From assembly GCA_013540595.1 (NCBI GenBank), contig JABXKE010000002.1:1-60049 (forward strand): a stretch of DNA of 60,049 bases, given 5' to 3'. A model generated the notes under the pieces. That model searched no databases and had not been told where the DNA came from. It worked only from the letters and a program-made list of their open reading frames with translations. Every line of letters begins with the position of its first letter. The stretch's first letter is position 1. This DNA is from Pyrodictium sp. Its GTDB lineage: Archaea > Thermoproteota > Thermoprotei_A > Sulfolobales > Pyrodictiaceae. This document shows positions 34,738-44,357 of this stretch, one piece after another. The translations under genes were made by a program, and so were the position numbers.

Positions 34738-37482
34738 TTAGAGTGCGACATCCTCAACGCCGACTTCTCTAACGCGCACCGAGCTTACTCCTCCCTCCTT
34801 GTAAACCTCCACTATAACGTCCCCTGCCTCCTCCACCTCCCTGTCGTGCGTAACTACTATCAGCTGCTGAAGCCCCGTCCCGCTCGTCGAGTACCTTATC
34901 AAGTCGATGAGTTCGCGCCTTCTCTCCTCATCGAGGTGTACAGTAGGCTCGTCTAATATCATGGTTCCTATCCTGCCACCAGCTACTCTGGCCAGCGCAA
35001 GCCTATAGGCTATAGCCAGGGCTACTCTCTCACCGCCGCTAAGGGAAGCCACGCTTCTCTCGCCTGTCCTCGTTACGAGCGTTACCCCGTAGCTATCATC
35101 TAGCTTGACGTCGGTGAACTCTATGTTGAACCTGGAGAGAATCTCTCGTAACGCGTCCTCCAGCATCTCTCGGGCATTCCTCCTAATTATGCTGGGAATG
35201 CCTCGCACCTCGTGGAACGCCTCGCGCATCTTCTTGAGAGCGTTAACGGCCCTCTCCAGCCTCTGCACCTTTGATTTGAGCTCGGTGGCCTCCTTCTTTC
35301 TCGCCTCTAGGTCCTTTATGCGCCTCTGGTACTCCTCTGCAAGCTTCTGGAGCTCGCTCCTCCTCGCTCTAATGCCTGAAAGCCTGCTGCTTAGCTCTAT
35401 GAAGGCCTTCTCTGACCCCGAAAGGGCGTTAACCTCTTCAGTCACCCTGCTCAGGGCTGCACGCTTTTCTGAAAGCTGGGCCTCCACCTCTCTCAGCCTG
35501 GATCTGAGCTCAGCCGCTCTTGCCTCGTCGGCCTCCAGCCTGCGGAGCTTCTCCCTCAGCATTCCCACCCTCTCGGTTGCAGCTTTGTGCTCCTCGACGA
35601 GGACCTCGACATCCTCTGGTCTAGCTATGCCAAGAGCTTCGGCAATCGAGGCTGCGCGGTCTCTAAGCTGGGCAGCTTGTGTTCTCAAAGCATTGATCTC
35701 CTCTACTAGCCTGCGCCTAGCCGCGGTCAGCTGCAGGTACTCGGCGTACCTCTCCTCCACCCTCTGCCTCCTAAGCTCGTCAACCACCCGCTTCGCGGAG
35801 ATGTAGTCCTGCACCTTGACTGAAAGCTCGACGTATTCTTGCGACAGCCTCTGTCTTTCCTTCTTAACCTCCTCGAGCCTTGACTTATGGTAACGCGCTG
35901 TCTCCACGATGCCTTTAAATTCCCTTGCGAGCGCCGAGAGCTTCTCGTACTGTTGGCGCGCATTCTCTCTTTCTCGCCTCACTTGTTCTCTCTCTGCCTC
36001 TAGCCTTCTGAGCTCCTTCTCATGGTCGCGCTTCTCCCTCCGCAGGGTCATGAGCAAGCTGTGCCATTCTGTGTCGTCCAGCGGGCGGCGGCAGAGGGGG
36101 CATATGCGCTCTGCGCTGGTTATCTTCTCGAGGCTGTCCTCGAGATCCTTCAGAGCGCGCTTTTCCTCTCCTATCTTTGATTCGAGAGTTCTCAGTTTTG
36201 CGTCATAGCGCTCAACCTGCGCCTCCAGCTTTGACAGCAGGGACTCAAGGTATGCGTATGCGGAGTCAAGGGTTTCGGCTGATACGTCTGCCTGGAGAAC
36301 TTCTTTAAGGAGCTTTGAAGCTGCGTTGACAAGGTTGCTTATCCTCTTCTCATGCGCGAGTTCTTCTTGTTCTAGCCTCTCCATCTTAGCCTTTAGCTCG
36401 AGGTACCTTCTGTAGAGTGGTTCAAGCTCTTCCACTCTGCCTAGTGCCTCCTTGTACTTGAGGTAGAGGTAGAGGCTTTCGGCTTCCTGCAGGGTGCCTA
36501 GCTTCTCCTCCACCTTTGCTAGTTCTTCCTCCTTCCTGGCGAGATCCTTGTCCATCTCCTGCAGCTTCCTGTAAAGCTCGTGTAGCTCTTGTGCCTTCGA
36601 GAGGGCCTGGATCCTCTCCTCAAGCTCGCTGAGCTCCCTCTCTACCTTGGGTTTCTCCATAAGCCCCTTCTCTAGCCTCCTTAACTCGTCTTGAAGGAGC
36701 TCAAACGACGATGCGAGCTTGCTTACCTCGGCCTGCAGCTCCTTCTGCACCTCTCTGAGCTCTCTCAGCCTTCTGTACTCCGCTTCAACCCTCTGCAGCT
36801 CTCCTTCGAGATCCTGCTCCTGGGCAGCGAGCCTGTTCAGCTCATCTAAGGTCTCCTTGTATTTGGTTCTAACAAGCTCGAGATCCCGTAAATCCCTCTC
36901 CAGCTCGTCTAGGCGCTTGGAGAGAAGCTGCATCTTCAGCTGCAACTTGCTTATCACTATATGTAGTCTCTCGTAGGCTTTTTTCATGCTCTCTAGCTTG
37001 AATATGGTATTGAAGAGCTTAAGCCTGGCCTCCCTATCCAGCAGGAGCCTCTCGACCTCGCCCTGACGCGTAACGTAGAGCTTGTCAGCTATCTTTGGAT
37101 CCACACCAATTATGGATCTGAGTTCAGCCTCGACACTGCGCGCCCCGGAGGCTATCAAGGTGGAGCCTCCATTGCCTGCACGGTAGAGCTTCACGTCTCC
37201 CGTCTGGTTCTTGTAGACACTCTTTACGATGAGGTATCTCGTTGATCCTACTGAGAACGCTACTGAGATGCGGGCAAAGCTACTGCCTTGCCTTATTATC
37301 GCCTCCCTTCTAGAGTGCGGGTCTCTACTGTGCGTTGAGAAGAGAGCGTAGGTTATGGCGTCTATTATGCTGGTTTTCCCGCTGCCGTTAGGCCCCACTA
37401 TTACAGTAACTCCTGGCCTTAGCTTGAGCGCTGTGCGCCGATGGCTTAGAACATTTTCCATCTCGATGCTTTCAATTATCAA
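34738..37482 (-). CDS. rad50: DNA double-strand break repair ATPase Rad50
   Basis: SMC-like ATPase partner of Mre11 in double-strand break end processing. Walker A is VGPNGSGKTSIIDAI at the N-terminus. Two long coiled-coil arms flank the zinc hook CPLC (AERICPLCRRPLDD). The C-terminal lobe has the signature SLSGGERVALAIAYRL and Walker B MILDEPTVHLDEERR. The 914 residues are normal. Its start overlaps the mre11 stop by 11 bp, confirming an mre11-rad50 operon. The stop lies beside the structured intergenic region upstream of glnA. Confidence 0.96.
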   Translation of the reverse strand: MIIESIEMENVLSHRRTALKLRPGVTVIVGPNGSGKTSIIDAITYALFSTHSRDPHSRREAIIRQGSSFARISVAFSVGSTRYLIVKSVYKNQTGDVKLYRAGNGGSTLIASGARSVEAELRSIIGVDPKIADKLYVTRQGEVERLLLDREARLKLFNTIFKLESMKKAYERLHIVISKLQLKMQLLSKRLDELERDLRDLELVRTKYKETLDELNRLAAQEQDLEGELQRVEAEYRRLRELREVQKELQAEVSKLASSFELLQDELRRLEKGLMEKPKVERELSELEERIQALSKAQELHELYRKLQEMDKDLARKEEELAKVEEKLGTLQEAESLYLYLKYKEALGRVEELEPLYRRYLELKAKMERLEQEELAHEKRISNLVNAASKLLKEVLQADVSAETLDSAYAYLESLLSKLEAQVERYDAKLRTLESKIGEEKRALKDLEDSLEKITSAERICPLCRRPLDDTEWHSLLMTLRREKRDHEKELRRLEAEREQVRRERENARQQYEKLSALAREFKGIVETARYHKSRLEEVKKERQRLSQEYVELSVKVQDYISAKRVVDELRRQRVEERYAEYLQLTAARRRLVEEINALRTQAAQLRDRAASIAEALGIARPEDVEVLVEEHKAATERVGMLREKLRRLEADEARAAELRSRLREVEAQLSEKRAALSRVTEEVNALSGSEKAFIELSSRLSGIRARRSELQKLAEEYQRRIKDLEARKKEATELKSKVQRLERAVNALKKMREAFHEVRGIPSIIRRNAREMLEDALREILSRFNIEFTDVKLDDSYGVTLVTRTGERSVASLSGGERVALAIAYRLALARVAGGRIGTMILDEPTVHLDEERRRELIDLIRYSTSGTGLQQLIVVTHDREVEEAGDVIVEVYKEGGVSSVRVREVGVEDVAL

Positions 37483-38662
37483 GGCTGTGCCCCTCGATGA
37501 GAACTTCTTCGACGATTCTCTGGGCCTGGTTCACAGCATCTGCCTCCTTCTCTGACCCTAGCACCTCAAGGAGTTCGTAGGCGAGCGCGGCCAGCTTCTC
37601 GTCGCCTAGGTACGCTTTCAGAAGCTCCTCGATGTTGAGCGTTGACACGATGGCTCCAGCTCTTGTCTGAACAGTCCTAGCCACCGATATGTGGGCACGA
37701 TAGTCTAGCACTCGTCCCCTCAGTCCTTCTAAAGCTTGTAGAACGGCGTTTTTTGCGTCCGGCGGTACGCCCTCCAGCCTCACGTGGAGGAGAGGCTTCT
37801 TAGCATCCGGTCTGGATTGCGCTCCAGCCACGAACCTTGCTAGCTCCCTCTTGAGTTCCTCGAGCCCCCTGTATCTAAGCTTAAGCACCGGCTGGGGACG
37901 CGCCCGCTCGAGTTTCACCAGGTTTAGCGACAGTGTCTTTGTACGTGCGATCTCGGCCAGAGCCACGTATCTATGCTGTTGGACCTCTGCTTCGTCCACG
38001 CGGAGAGCCTCGGTGGATCCAGGGTAGACCACCTTGGCCTCTCCAAGCTGGAACACCTTGGCTACGTGAAGGTGCCCCATAGCGTAGTAGGAGTGCCCCT
38101 TTGGAAGCTCCCCGAGGTACAGCTCCGGGTTCGGTGCGGCCTCGCCCAGGGTTTGGTGTAAGATGATAACAGACGGTGTATCGTGCGGTCTTGCGGCGAA
38201 GCTTCTCAGCTCAGCTAGGAGCCTTTGGCGCGCAGCATGACCCTTGTAGTTCCTAATGCCCAAGATCATGATCTCGCGTCCTTTGGGTGTCCTAAGCTTC
38301 ACGGTCTTGGAGTTGCCACGAAGTCCTACAACCTTTAGGAGCCCTATGTTCTCTAGAACCAGCAGCGGCGGGACAACCAGCCGCCTAGGTATGTCATGGT
38401 CGCCTGGAACAACGACAACAGGTATATCCCTGGCGGTTAGCCTCCTAAGACCCTCTATCGCGTGATGATAGGCCTGCGGAGGAGGCCTCGTGCTGTCAAA
38501 GAAGTCTCCGGCATGAACTACGACATCTACGCGTTCGCGCTCAGCCAGTTCGACAACTTCGTGGAAAACGTCGTAAACGTCCCTCTCGCGCTCATAGAGC
38601 CCGTACTGCCTGTGGCCCAGGTGGGTGTCTGAAACGTGGAGAATCAGCAGCGAGCTCTCCAA
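37472..38662 (-). CDS. mre11: DNA repair nuclease Mre11
   Basis: Manganese-dependent nuclease subunit of the Mre11-Rad50 complex. Phosphoesterase motifs in order: HVSDTHLGHRQYG, VHAGDFFDSTRPP, VPGDHDIPRR (a GDHD variant of GNHD), IILHQTL and YAMGHLHVAK. The C-terminal region is helical, as required to bind Rad50 coiled coils. Length is 396 residues. In many crenarchaea mre11 and rad50 sit together with herA and nurA; here herA lies about 2.3 kb upstream, separated by a COG2401 gene, and nurA is absent from the window. Confidence 0.95.
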   Translation of the reverse strand: MESSLLILHVSDTHLGHRQYGLYERERDVYDVFHEVVELAERERVDVVVHAGDFFDSTRPPPQAYHHAIEGLRRLTARDIPVVVVPGDHDIPRRLVVPPLLVLENIGLLKVVGLRGNSKTVKLRTPKGREIMILGIRNYKGHAARQRLLAELRSFAARPHDTPSVIILHQTLGEAAPNPELYLGELPKGHSYYAMGHLHVAKVFQLGEAKVVYPGSTEALRVDEAEVQQHRYVALAEIARTKTLSLNLVKLERARPQPVLKLRYRGLEELKRELARFVAGAQSRPDAKKPLLHVRLEGVPPDAKNAVLQALEGLRGRVLDYRAHISVARTVQTRAGAIVSTLNIEELLKAYLGDEKLAALAYELLEVLGSEKEADAVNQAQRIVEEVLIEGHSLDN

Positions 38663-38870
38663 AATCGTGCTCCTCCCTCTCGTTAGCCCAAGTTTGTGTT
38701 AGAAACTCGAGACGGAAGCCTTTTGAGCCTAAGGGGACTATGCCGAAACTAGTTGCACGTAGTCGATGTCGGTGGAATCAGCTTTATGACAATTGCAGAT
38801 GCCGGATATGCTGTTCAAGACACAACCAACTATATGCTACCGTGTTCCCCAGTATTTGCAGGCCTTGTAT

Positions 38871-40892
38871 TTAATGGGTTAGCTTTTCCACATAGACCGT
38901 AGGAGACGCTACATATGCTATTTTGGTTGGAGCAAGGGCCGAGATTACATCGGCACGGTTTGTCGCAACTATAAGCGTCAACCTAAACATTCTAGCAATT
39001 TGGCTAAGCTTTCTTGCAACTCTCATCGCCGTGAGGCTGTCTAGATGTGCCGTGAATTCGTCAATAACCATGAGGTTCGGCCTACCAGCTAGCATGCTGG
39101 CCAGCTTAGCTCGCTCCTTTTGTCCTGTCGACAGCTCCGAAAAGCGTGCCCGGTAAAACACGGCATCGCTCAAGCCTACAATATTGAGAACCTCCACAGC
39201 TGCAATGGGATCTTCGAGCTTCCGGGCGACATGCTCAAGTAAGGTTTCATCGCCGAACCGCGGTTCATGTTCCCCGGGCAGCATATATTCGATCCTGACG
39301 TTGTCTGGAACAACGATCTCGCCTTCGCTTGGTCGGTACATTTCGTTATCAATGCGTGTTGCAGCCCCTATAATCATACGAAGGAGCGTGGTTTTGCCAG
39401 CCCCGGAGAGACCCACAACTGCAACAACCTCGCCTGGTTCAATGCGTATGTTCACGTTCCTTAACACGTAGCGCTCGACGCTTCTGCGCTCGACTCCGAA
39501 GGCTCTAAGCACGTCCTGAAGGTCTGCTGGCAGCCTCTTTATATCGAGGACGCTTGTGTAAATCTTTGTCACACCTTTCAGCTCTATGGGACCGCTCAGT
39601 GGCTCGCCAATAGCAAATCGTTGCTTGTAAAGGTGTCCTCTATGTTGTCTAGCGTAAGGGTCCCTGGAAAGGAACTCGTCAAGCTTTTTCTCGGCTTCAG
39701 CTGTTAGTGGATAGACAAGAACGGGTCTATTGCTTGCAGTATCCCAAACATACTTAAACCCGGCTTTCTCGAAGAACGGGTTATAGCGTGCCATCTGTGC
39801 TATGGTTTCAACTATGTGCTTTCTTCTCTTCATTTCTGGAATTCTGCGTTCTGCTATCCATCTAAGCGCCATCCTCACCGCGAGCACGCCTAAACCATCG
39901 CCACGGTAGTCTGGGTGTACGACGACGCGGGCTATCCTGGCAGCAGCTGTATTTGCGTTGCGAAGGGCCTCAGCTGAGACCTCCTCTCCCATGATGGCTC
40001 TTGCGAGCCTCTTCGAGCCGTAGAGGTTTGCAAGCTCGCGGTAGCGGGCTGCCAGCTCCCTTCTCCTACTATACGCTAGTGGCCAAAATGTGGGATGAAA
40101 CCACGATTTATCGAAAACGCGCTCGCGGATGAGTTTTTCAACTCTGCCGTCTGGAAGTCTTCTGCTCATGAGTGGTATGGGTGTATCGACTCTCACGTAT
40201 GCGGCTATTTTTGGCTCGTACGGTTTCCTGTCGACCAGCTCTAGTACGAGGAATCGTGAGCTGGGCAGGCTGCCGCGGATTTCCTGTAGCCTCATAGGGA
40301 TCCCATGTACTGGGCAGCGCGGCTGTAGGTTGGCTTCCTCATAACGGCCACAGATGGGGCAACGCCAAATGGCAACACGCTCTTCACGGCTAGCGTAGTG
40401 GTGCTGCTCCAGCTGGACTATCTCCATATAATCTTCTTCGGTTATAGCTTCCCTTGCCACAACGCGATAACGGTAGACAGTGGATGCGCTAAGCGGGCTG
40501 GTCCGTTCAAGCGTGGCTTCGAAGCGCCAGGGAGGCCATATCTTGACTTCTTCAAGGTCACCTTTCTCGCTGATAATTCTCCAAGCCTCATATCCCTCCG
40601 GCATAGCTACAAGCTTGTCACCGATAATCAGCGGCTCCTCGCGTAAGAGCAGCCTAAGCTCCTCTCCTTCTCTAAGCCACTGTGCAATGGTGCCAGCCAT
40701 AACTAGGTGGAGCTCAACACCTCCTTCAATCTGAACGGCTACGTCTCCACGCCAGCGATAGCCTGTGCGAGGGACTTCAACGGACTTGACTTTAGCATAT
40801 ACAGTCCTTTCGATGGGAACGCGTGCCTGGCTTTCCCTAAGCTCTTGGCTGGGTTGCCTCCAGCTGCGCGATCCTCCCGAGGGCGAGGACAA
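38871..40892 (-). CDS. Acetyltransferase-ABC ATPase fusion (COG2401)
   Basis: A 673-residue fusion protein matching the archaeal COG2401 group. The middle part carries a GNAT acetyltransferase signature (VVVHPDYRGDGLGVLAVRMAL) and a zinc knuckle precedes it (WRCPICGRY...PRCPVHG). The C-terminal 240 residues form an ABC ATPase: Walker A VVGLSGAGKTTLLRM, signature ELSTGQKERAKLASM and Walker B LMVIDEFTAHLD. No membrane segments are present, so it is not a transporter; a role in RNA or translation factor modification has been suggested for such fusions but is unproven. Confidence 0.85.
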   Translation of the reverse strand: MSSPSGGSRSWRQPSQELRESQARVPIERTVYAKVKSVEVPRTGYRWRGDVAVQIEGGVELHLVMAGTIAQWLREGEELRLLLREEPLIIGDKLVAMPEGYEAWRIISEKGDLEEVKIWPPWRFEATLERTSPLSASTVYRYRVVAREAITEEDYMEIVQLEQHHYASREERVAIWRCPICGRYEEANLQPRCPVHGIPMRLQEIRGSLPSSRFLVLELVDRKPYEPKIAAYVRVDTPIPLMSRRLPDGRVEKLIRERVFDKSWFHPTFWPLAYSRRRELAARYRELANLYGSKRLARAIMGEEVSAEALRNANTAAARIARVVVHPDYRGDGLGVLAVRMALRWIAERRIPEMKRRKHIVETIAQMARYNPFFEKAGFKYVWDTASNRPVLVYPLTAEAEKKLDEFLSRDPYARQHRGHLYKQRFAIGEPLSGPIELKGVTKIYTSVLDIKRLPADLQDVLRAFGVERRSVERYVLRNVNIRIEPGEVVAVVGLSGAGKTTLLRMIIGAATRIDNEMYRPSEGEIVVPDNVRIEYMLPGEHEPRFGDETLLEHVARKLEDPIAAVEVLNIVGLSDAVFYRARFSELSTGQKERAKLASMLAGRPNLMVIDEFTAHLDSLTAMRVARKLSQIARMFRLTLIVATNRADVISALAPTKIAYVASPTVYVEKLTH

Positions 40893-40985
40893 GGCCGCAA
40901 ACCCATTAAGGCGGTACGTTTTGCTCTTTGTATAAAAGAAAGGCTGCCACAGCTGGTACTGAAAAGCGGAATTGCCGGGTTCATG

Positions 40986-42491
40986 CTAGAGCAGGCTCTC
41001 GTAGTCTGGATCTTCTATAGCGTATTCCGCTCTTTGATGTGCAGCTACCTCTATCCACTCCCGGACGACGTCGGGGTCTGTTCCGCCGAGTCTCCCTTTG
41101 TACTTGTGTATCTTTACGAGAGCGGGAAGCTTCACGAAGGGTCCCACGACGACAGCTTCCCCTGTATTGAGCGAAGGCAGCTGCTCGACGAGGTCCTCGC
41201 TGAGGCTCTCGCTGGCCTCCTGTATATGCCTCTGGTCGCTGGGCTCCACTATCCTAAGCACTATTAGGTTGTTGGCTTGGCTCAGGATGTTCGGATCGAG
41301 GGCTTTTGGCCTCTGGCTCACGAGCATTAGGCCCAAACCGAACTTGCGCCCTTCGCGCGCTATCCTCGAGAGCCAGTATTTGGATAGAGTGTTGCCGTCC
41401 CTTGGCGCCAGTATGTGAGCCTCCTCGACCACCACCAGTACTGGTGTGGGCACCCTGGACTTCGCCCCCATCTTGTGCTTCTTCCTCTCGTGAAGAAGCT
41501 GCCTTAGAACGTGGCTCACGACAACGTCGGCGGCTTCCTCGTCGATCTGGCTCAGGTCCAGCACGTTGACGTGACCTATCTCCAGCGCTGCTGCGGGATC
41601 TACGGCGTCGTCGCGTATAATGGTCTCTCCGTACTTCTCGATGAGCGCTTCTATCTTGTTCGCTACGGCGGCTGCAGCTGCGGACTCCTCCCTCCTCCTG
41701 GCCCTAACCCTCTCCACGGCAGACAGCAGCTCCTCAAGGAATGGGCCGCTGCCCGACTTTCTAACCTCCTCCAACGCTTTCCTGAAGATGCGCTCCTGGT
41801 TGTAGTAGTGCGGCTCTATGCCCACAAGCACCATGAACTCTGCTGTGCTTAAATGCCAGGGGTTGAGTGTGGGCTCGATGACTTTGAGCCTGCTTCCCGC
41901 TATGTCCGAGCTCGCGTACTCTCCGTGGAAATCCAAGATAAGCACCGTGCCCCCGATCTTGGCGAGTCCATCTACTATCACTGCTACTGTGTTGCTTTTT
42001 CCCGCCCCCGTCACGGCTAGTATGGCCGTGTGCCTCGTCACGAGCTTGTTAACGGAGACCTTGACCTCCACGTCGGGTCTAGATGCCAAGACGCCTATGC
42101 TTACGTAGTAGGGGTCTGGCCCTCCAAAGAACCTCTTGAGGAGGCCTGTGGGCGCCAGCTTGACGCGGGAGCCTGGAAGCGGCGGCAGCCGCGGTATCTC
42201 AAGCCTCTCCGTGTCGCCTAGGAGCCTAGCACTGCACTCAAAGTACACGTCGCCAGCTCCTTGGGACGACGAGAGCTTTTCCAGCAAGACTGGGTCGTAG
42301 GTTCCAGCGAGCGACGCTAGAGTGAAGCTGCGGGTCCCCACCCTTTCAACGAGACCTAGCACCTCTCCTCGAGGATACTCGATTGTGACGTACTCGCCGA
42401 CCGGAGGAGGATTAGATGACACGAACCTGGCTCTTGTAGGCGTCGAGTTGTCCACTACTATTCCTACGATCTCCTCCTCGCTGAGGCTCAA
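40986..42491 (-). CDS. herA: HerA-type DNA translocase/helicase
   Basis: Hexameric FtsK-HerA family ATPase that works with NurA and Mre11-Rad50 in DNA end resection. An N-terminal HAS-barrel-like beta domain (residues 1-90) is followed by Walker A AVTGAGKSNTVAVIV, LDFHGEYA, Walker B VLVVVEEAHILAP and the arginine-finger region LSRIAREGRKFGLGL with SQRPKALDPNILSQ. The 501-residue length is typical. It is downstream of a THUMP-domain gene (48 bp gap) and upstream of the COG2401 gene. Confidence 0.92.
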   Translation of the reverse strand: MSLSEEEIVGIVVDNSTPTRARFVSSNPPPVGEYVTIEYPRGEVLGLVERVGTRSFTLASLAGTYDPVLLEKLSSSQGAGDVYFECSARLLGDTERLEIPRLPPLPGSRVKLAPTGLLKRFFGGPDPYYVSIGVLASRPDVEVKVSVNKLVTRHTAILAVTGAGKSNTVAVIVDGLAKIGGTVLILDFHGEYASSDIAGSRLKVIEPTLNPWHLSTAEFMVLVGIEPHYYNQERIFRKALEEVRKSGSGPFLEELLSAVERVRARRREESAAAAAVANKIEALIEKYGETIIRDDAVDPAAALEIGHVNVLDLSQIDEEAADVVVSHVLRQLLHERKKHKMGAKSRVPTPVLVVVEEAHILAPRDGNTLSKYWLSRIAREGRKFGLGLMLVSQRPKALDPNILSQANNLIVLRIVEPSDQRHIQEASESLSEDLVEQLPSLNTGEAVVVGPFVKLPALVKIHKYKGRLGGTDPDVVREWIEVAAHQRAEYAIEDPDYESLL

Positions 42492-42539
42492 GACGCTGGC
42501 CCCGAGAACGCCTTGGCGAGGACGTGGCTGTATAAGCCG

Positions 42540-43100
42540 TCAGCCCGAAGCCGCCCTTCTAGCGCGCGAGAAGATGCTGGATGGGGGAGCCACCATTATC
42601 CCTGCGTAGTGGAGAGACCTTCTAACTCTAACCACTTTCACTAGAACCAGGATGTCAGGAGCTGTCAGATTTACTGGTGCATCGATGCCCTTAGCTATCA
42701 CCCTTATAGCCTCCTGCTTGTGCAGCTCAGCCCCGCTCTCACGGTCGAGAAGGTGTCCCTCCAGGCGTATAGCAAACGTGTTGCCGGGCCTTGCTTTTGC
42801 GCTGAATAGCTGCGCAGCTTCCTCTGCGACCTCGTCGAGATAGGGAGCTGCGACAGAGTCGAGCGGTACGGCTCTGAGAACAACGGTGTCGAGCGGAAGC
42901 CTCTCCCGGAGCAGGGCGGTTGCTTTGAAGGGGTCATCAACCTTGAGGAGAAGCAGATTCCTCGGCGAGTCGAACACGAGCACTTTCATCCCCAGAGCTG
43001 CTTCTACCTCTCTCAGCGCCCTCCTCATTCCCGGAAGGCCAGGCTCGTGAGAGACTATCAGGTTGAACAGCTGCCCCCTCTTCTGCCTCATGATTGTCAT
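42540..43100 (-). CDS. THUMP-domain protein
   Basis: A 186-residue protein with the layout of a stand-alone THUMP RNA-binding domain: an N-terminal strand-helix unit (QLFNLIVSHEPGLPGMRRAL), a central FAIRLEGHLLDRESGAELHK block and NLTAPDILVLVKVVRVRRSLHYAGI at the end. These match archaeal THUMP proteins of the Tan1 type, which assist tRNA acetylation (ac4C). It has no catalytic domain. It lies 9 bp after a SplB-like radical SAM gene. Confidence 0.8.
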   Translation of the reverse strand: MTIMRQKRGQLFNLIVSHEPGLPGMRRALREVEAALGMKVLVFDSPRNLLLLKVDDPFKATALLRERLPLDTVVLRAVPLDSVAAPYLDEVAEEAAQLFSAKARPGNTFAIRLEGHLLDRESGAELHKQEAIRVIAKGIDAPVNLTAPDILVLVKVVRVRRSLHYAGIMVAPPSSIFSRARRAASG

Positions 43101-43109
43101 CTCCCGGCT

Positions 43110-44306
43110 CTAGCTTACAACCACCTGGAGCTTTGTGAGGGTCTCTAGCCAAGCGGCTACGACAGCCTTTACTCTGCTCTCCTCAGGCTTTAAGCATTCA
43201 ACCTCGAGCATCCTCCTCCCTGCGCCTCTGATTGTAGCCAGCCGCGCTGCTGCCTTTCCGCAGCCGAGGATCTCAGCAGCTTCGGCTATCTCCCGGAGGT
43301 CTAGCTGTGGAGGGTCTCCAGTGCCGCATGGCCCCCACTTGCACGCGTTGCAGTAAAGCCCGTGAGCGTGTACGTTTGATGAGCAGCTGCTGGGAAGAAC
43401 CTTCAGACCGTGCTTCCGGGCCGCCTCCTCAACCTTCAGCTTAACGTCGCGCTCCAGCACTACGACCTGGTCCTTGGGCGATGTGGGGCGGCGTGGGAGC
43501 CTTCTCTCGATGCTCGCAACGTCGATGAGCCCTAGCGCTCTCAGCCTGCGTAGTATTCCTGGCGTCACGCGCAGGCTCCCCAGCACGACCTTATCTATGC
43601 CCGCTCTCTTGGCCTCACTGAAGATCGCGTTTGCCTCCCTCTCCGTGACCCCAGGTATTATGGGCCTCACGAAGAGCGTCACGCTCATGCCGCGTTCAAC
43701 CATGTGCGAGGCGCTCCTCAACCTCTCCTGGGGGCTCGGAGCACCAGGCTCTAGCCTTGAGGCCAGCCGGATCGTGGACACAGAGACCAGCACATCTATG
43801 CGTGGGTCAGCGCTCCTCGCAAGAACTTCGACTTGCTCCTCGCTAAGCGCCGCCTTGGTCGATACCTGCTGGGGGTTTCCCAGGTACCTCTTCGTGTGCT
43901 CCAGGTACTCTATGGCCCTACTGAAGGTCTCGCGCATGAAGGGTTCCGTAACGGAGCCAAAAGCTAGAAGGGTTCCCTCGGGTCCTGGCACGAAGAACGG
44001 ATTGACAGATAAAGCGTAGACGAGCTGCAGCCCCGTAAGCGGGTAGGGCCTTGGTCTCATTGGAAACCCCATGTCCGGGACATAGCAGTATACGCAGCCA
44101 AAGCTGCACCCTACTCCCGTGTGGATTGTGAGCCCGCAGGGCCGCGGCCTCCGCTTAGCGTGCCCGTCCCCAGCTGCAGCCTTGACCTCCCTGCTTGTAA
44201 GCCGTGACTCCAGCATCGCAGCTAGGCGCTCCTTCTCCCTCAGCTTCCGCTCGACCAGCGAAGCCGTAAACTTCATTTCTACTGGTGCACCTATGTCTAC
44301 CGGCAC
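43110..44306 (-). CDS. Radical SAM protein, SplB-like (COG1533)
   Basis: A 398-residue radical SAM enzyme related to the spore photoproduct lyase-like COG1533 group. The cluster motif is [18 protein letters not shown] (CxxxCxxC). A further cysteine set near the C-terminus ([21 protein letters not shown]) may hold another metal centre. It is the first gene of a leftward operon with THUMP and herA, and starts 52 bp from the divergent cysS. The substrate is unknown; DNA or RNA lesions are possible given the neighbours, but this is inference. Confidence 0.8.
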   Translation of the reverse strand: MPVDIGAPVEMKFTASLVERKLREKERLAAMLESRLTSREVKAAAGDGHAKRRPRPCGLTIHTGVGCSFGCVYCYVPDMGFPMRPRPYPLTGLQLVYALSVNPFFVPGPEGTLLAFGSVTEPFMRETFSRAIEYLEHTKRYLGNPQQVSTKAALSEEQVEVLARSADPRIDVLVSVSTIRLASRLEPGAPSPQERLRSASHMVERGMSVTLFVRPIIPGVTEREANAIFSEAKRAGIDKVVLGSLRVTPGILRRLRALGLIDVASIERRLPRRPTSPKDQVVVLERDVKLKVEEAARKHGLKVLPSSCSSNVHAHGLYCNACKWGPCGTGDPPQLDLREIAEAAEILGCGKAAARLATIRGAGRRMLEVECLKPEESRVKAVVAAWLETLTKLQVVVS

Positions 44307-44357
44307 GTCGCAGCAACTAATTTAGGCCTTGCACGATGTGAGGGGTGGAGGCCTATT

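Noticed and set aside
34738-37482. Long plus-strand open frames inside rad50
   Set aside because: They are mirror images of the coiled-coil codons (Ser/Leu-rich frames opposite Glu/Arg/Lys-rich sequence), not genes.
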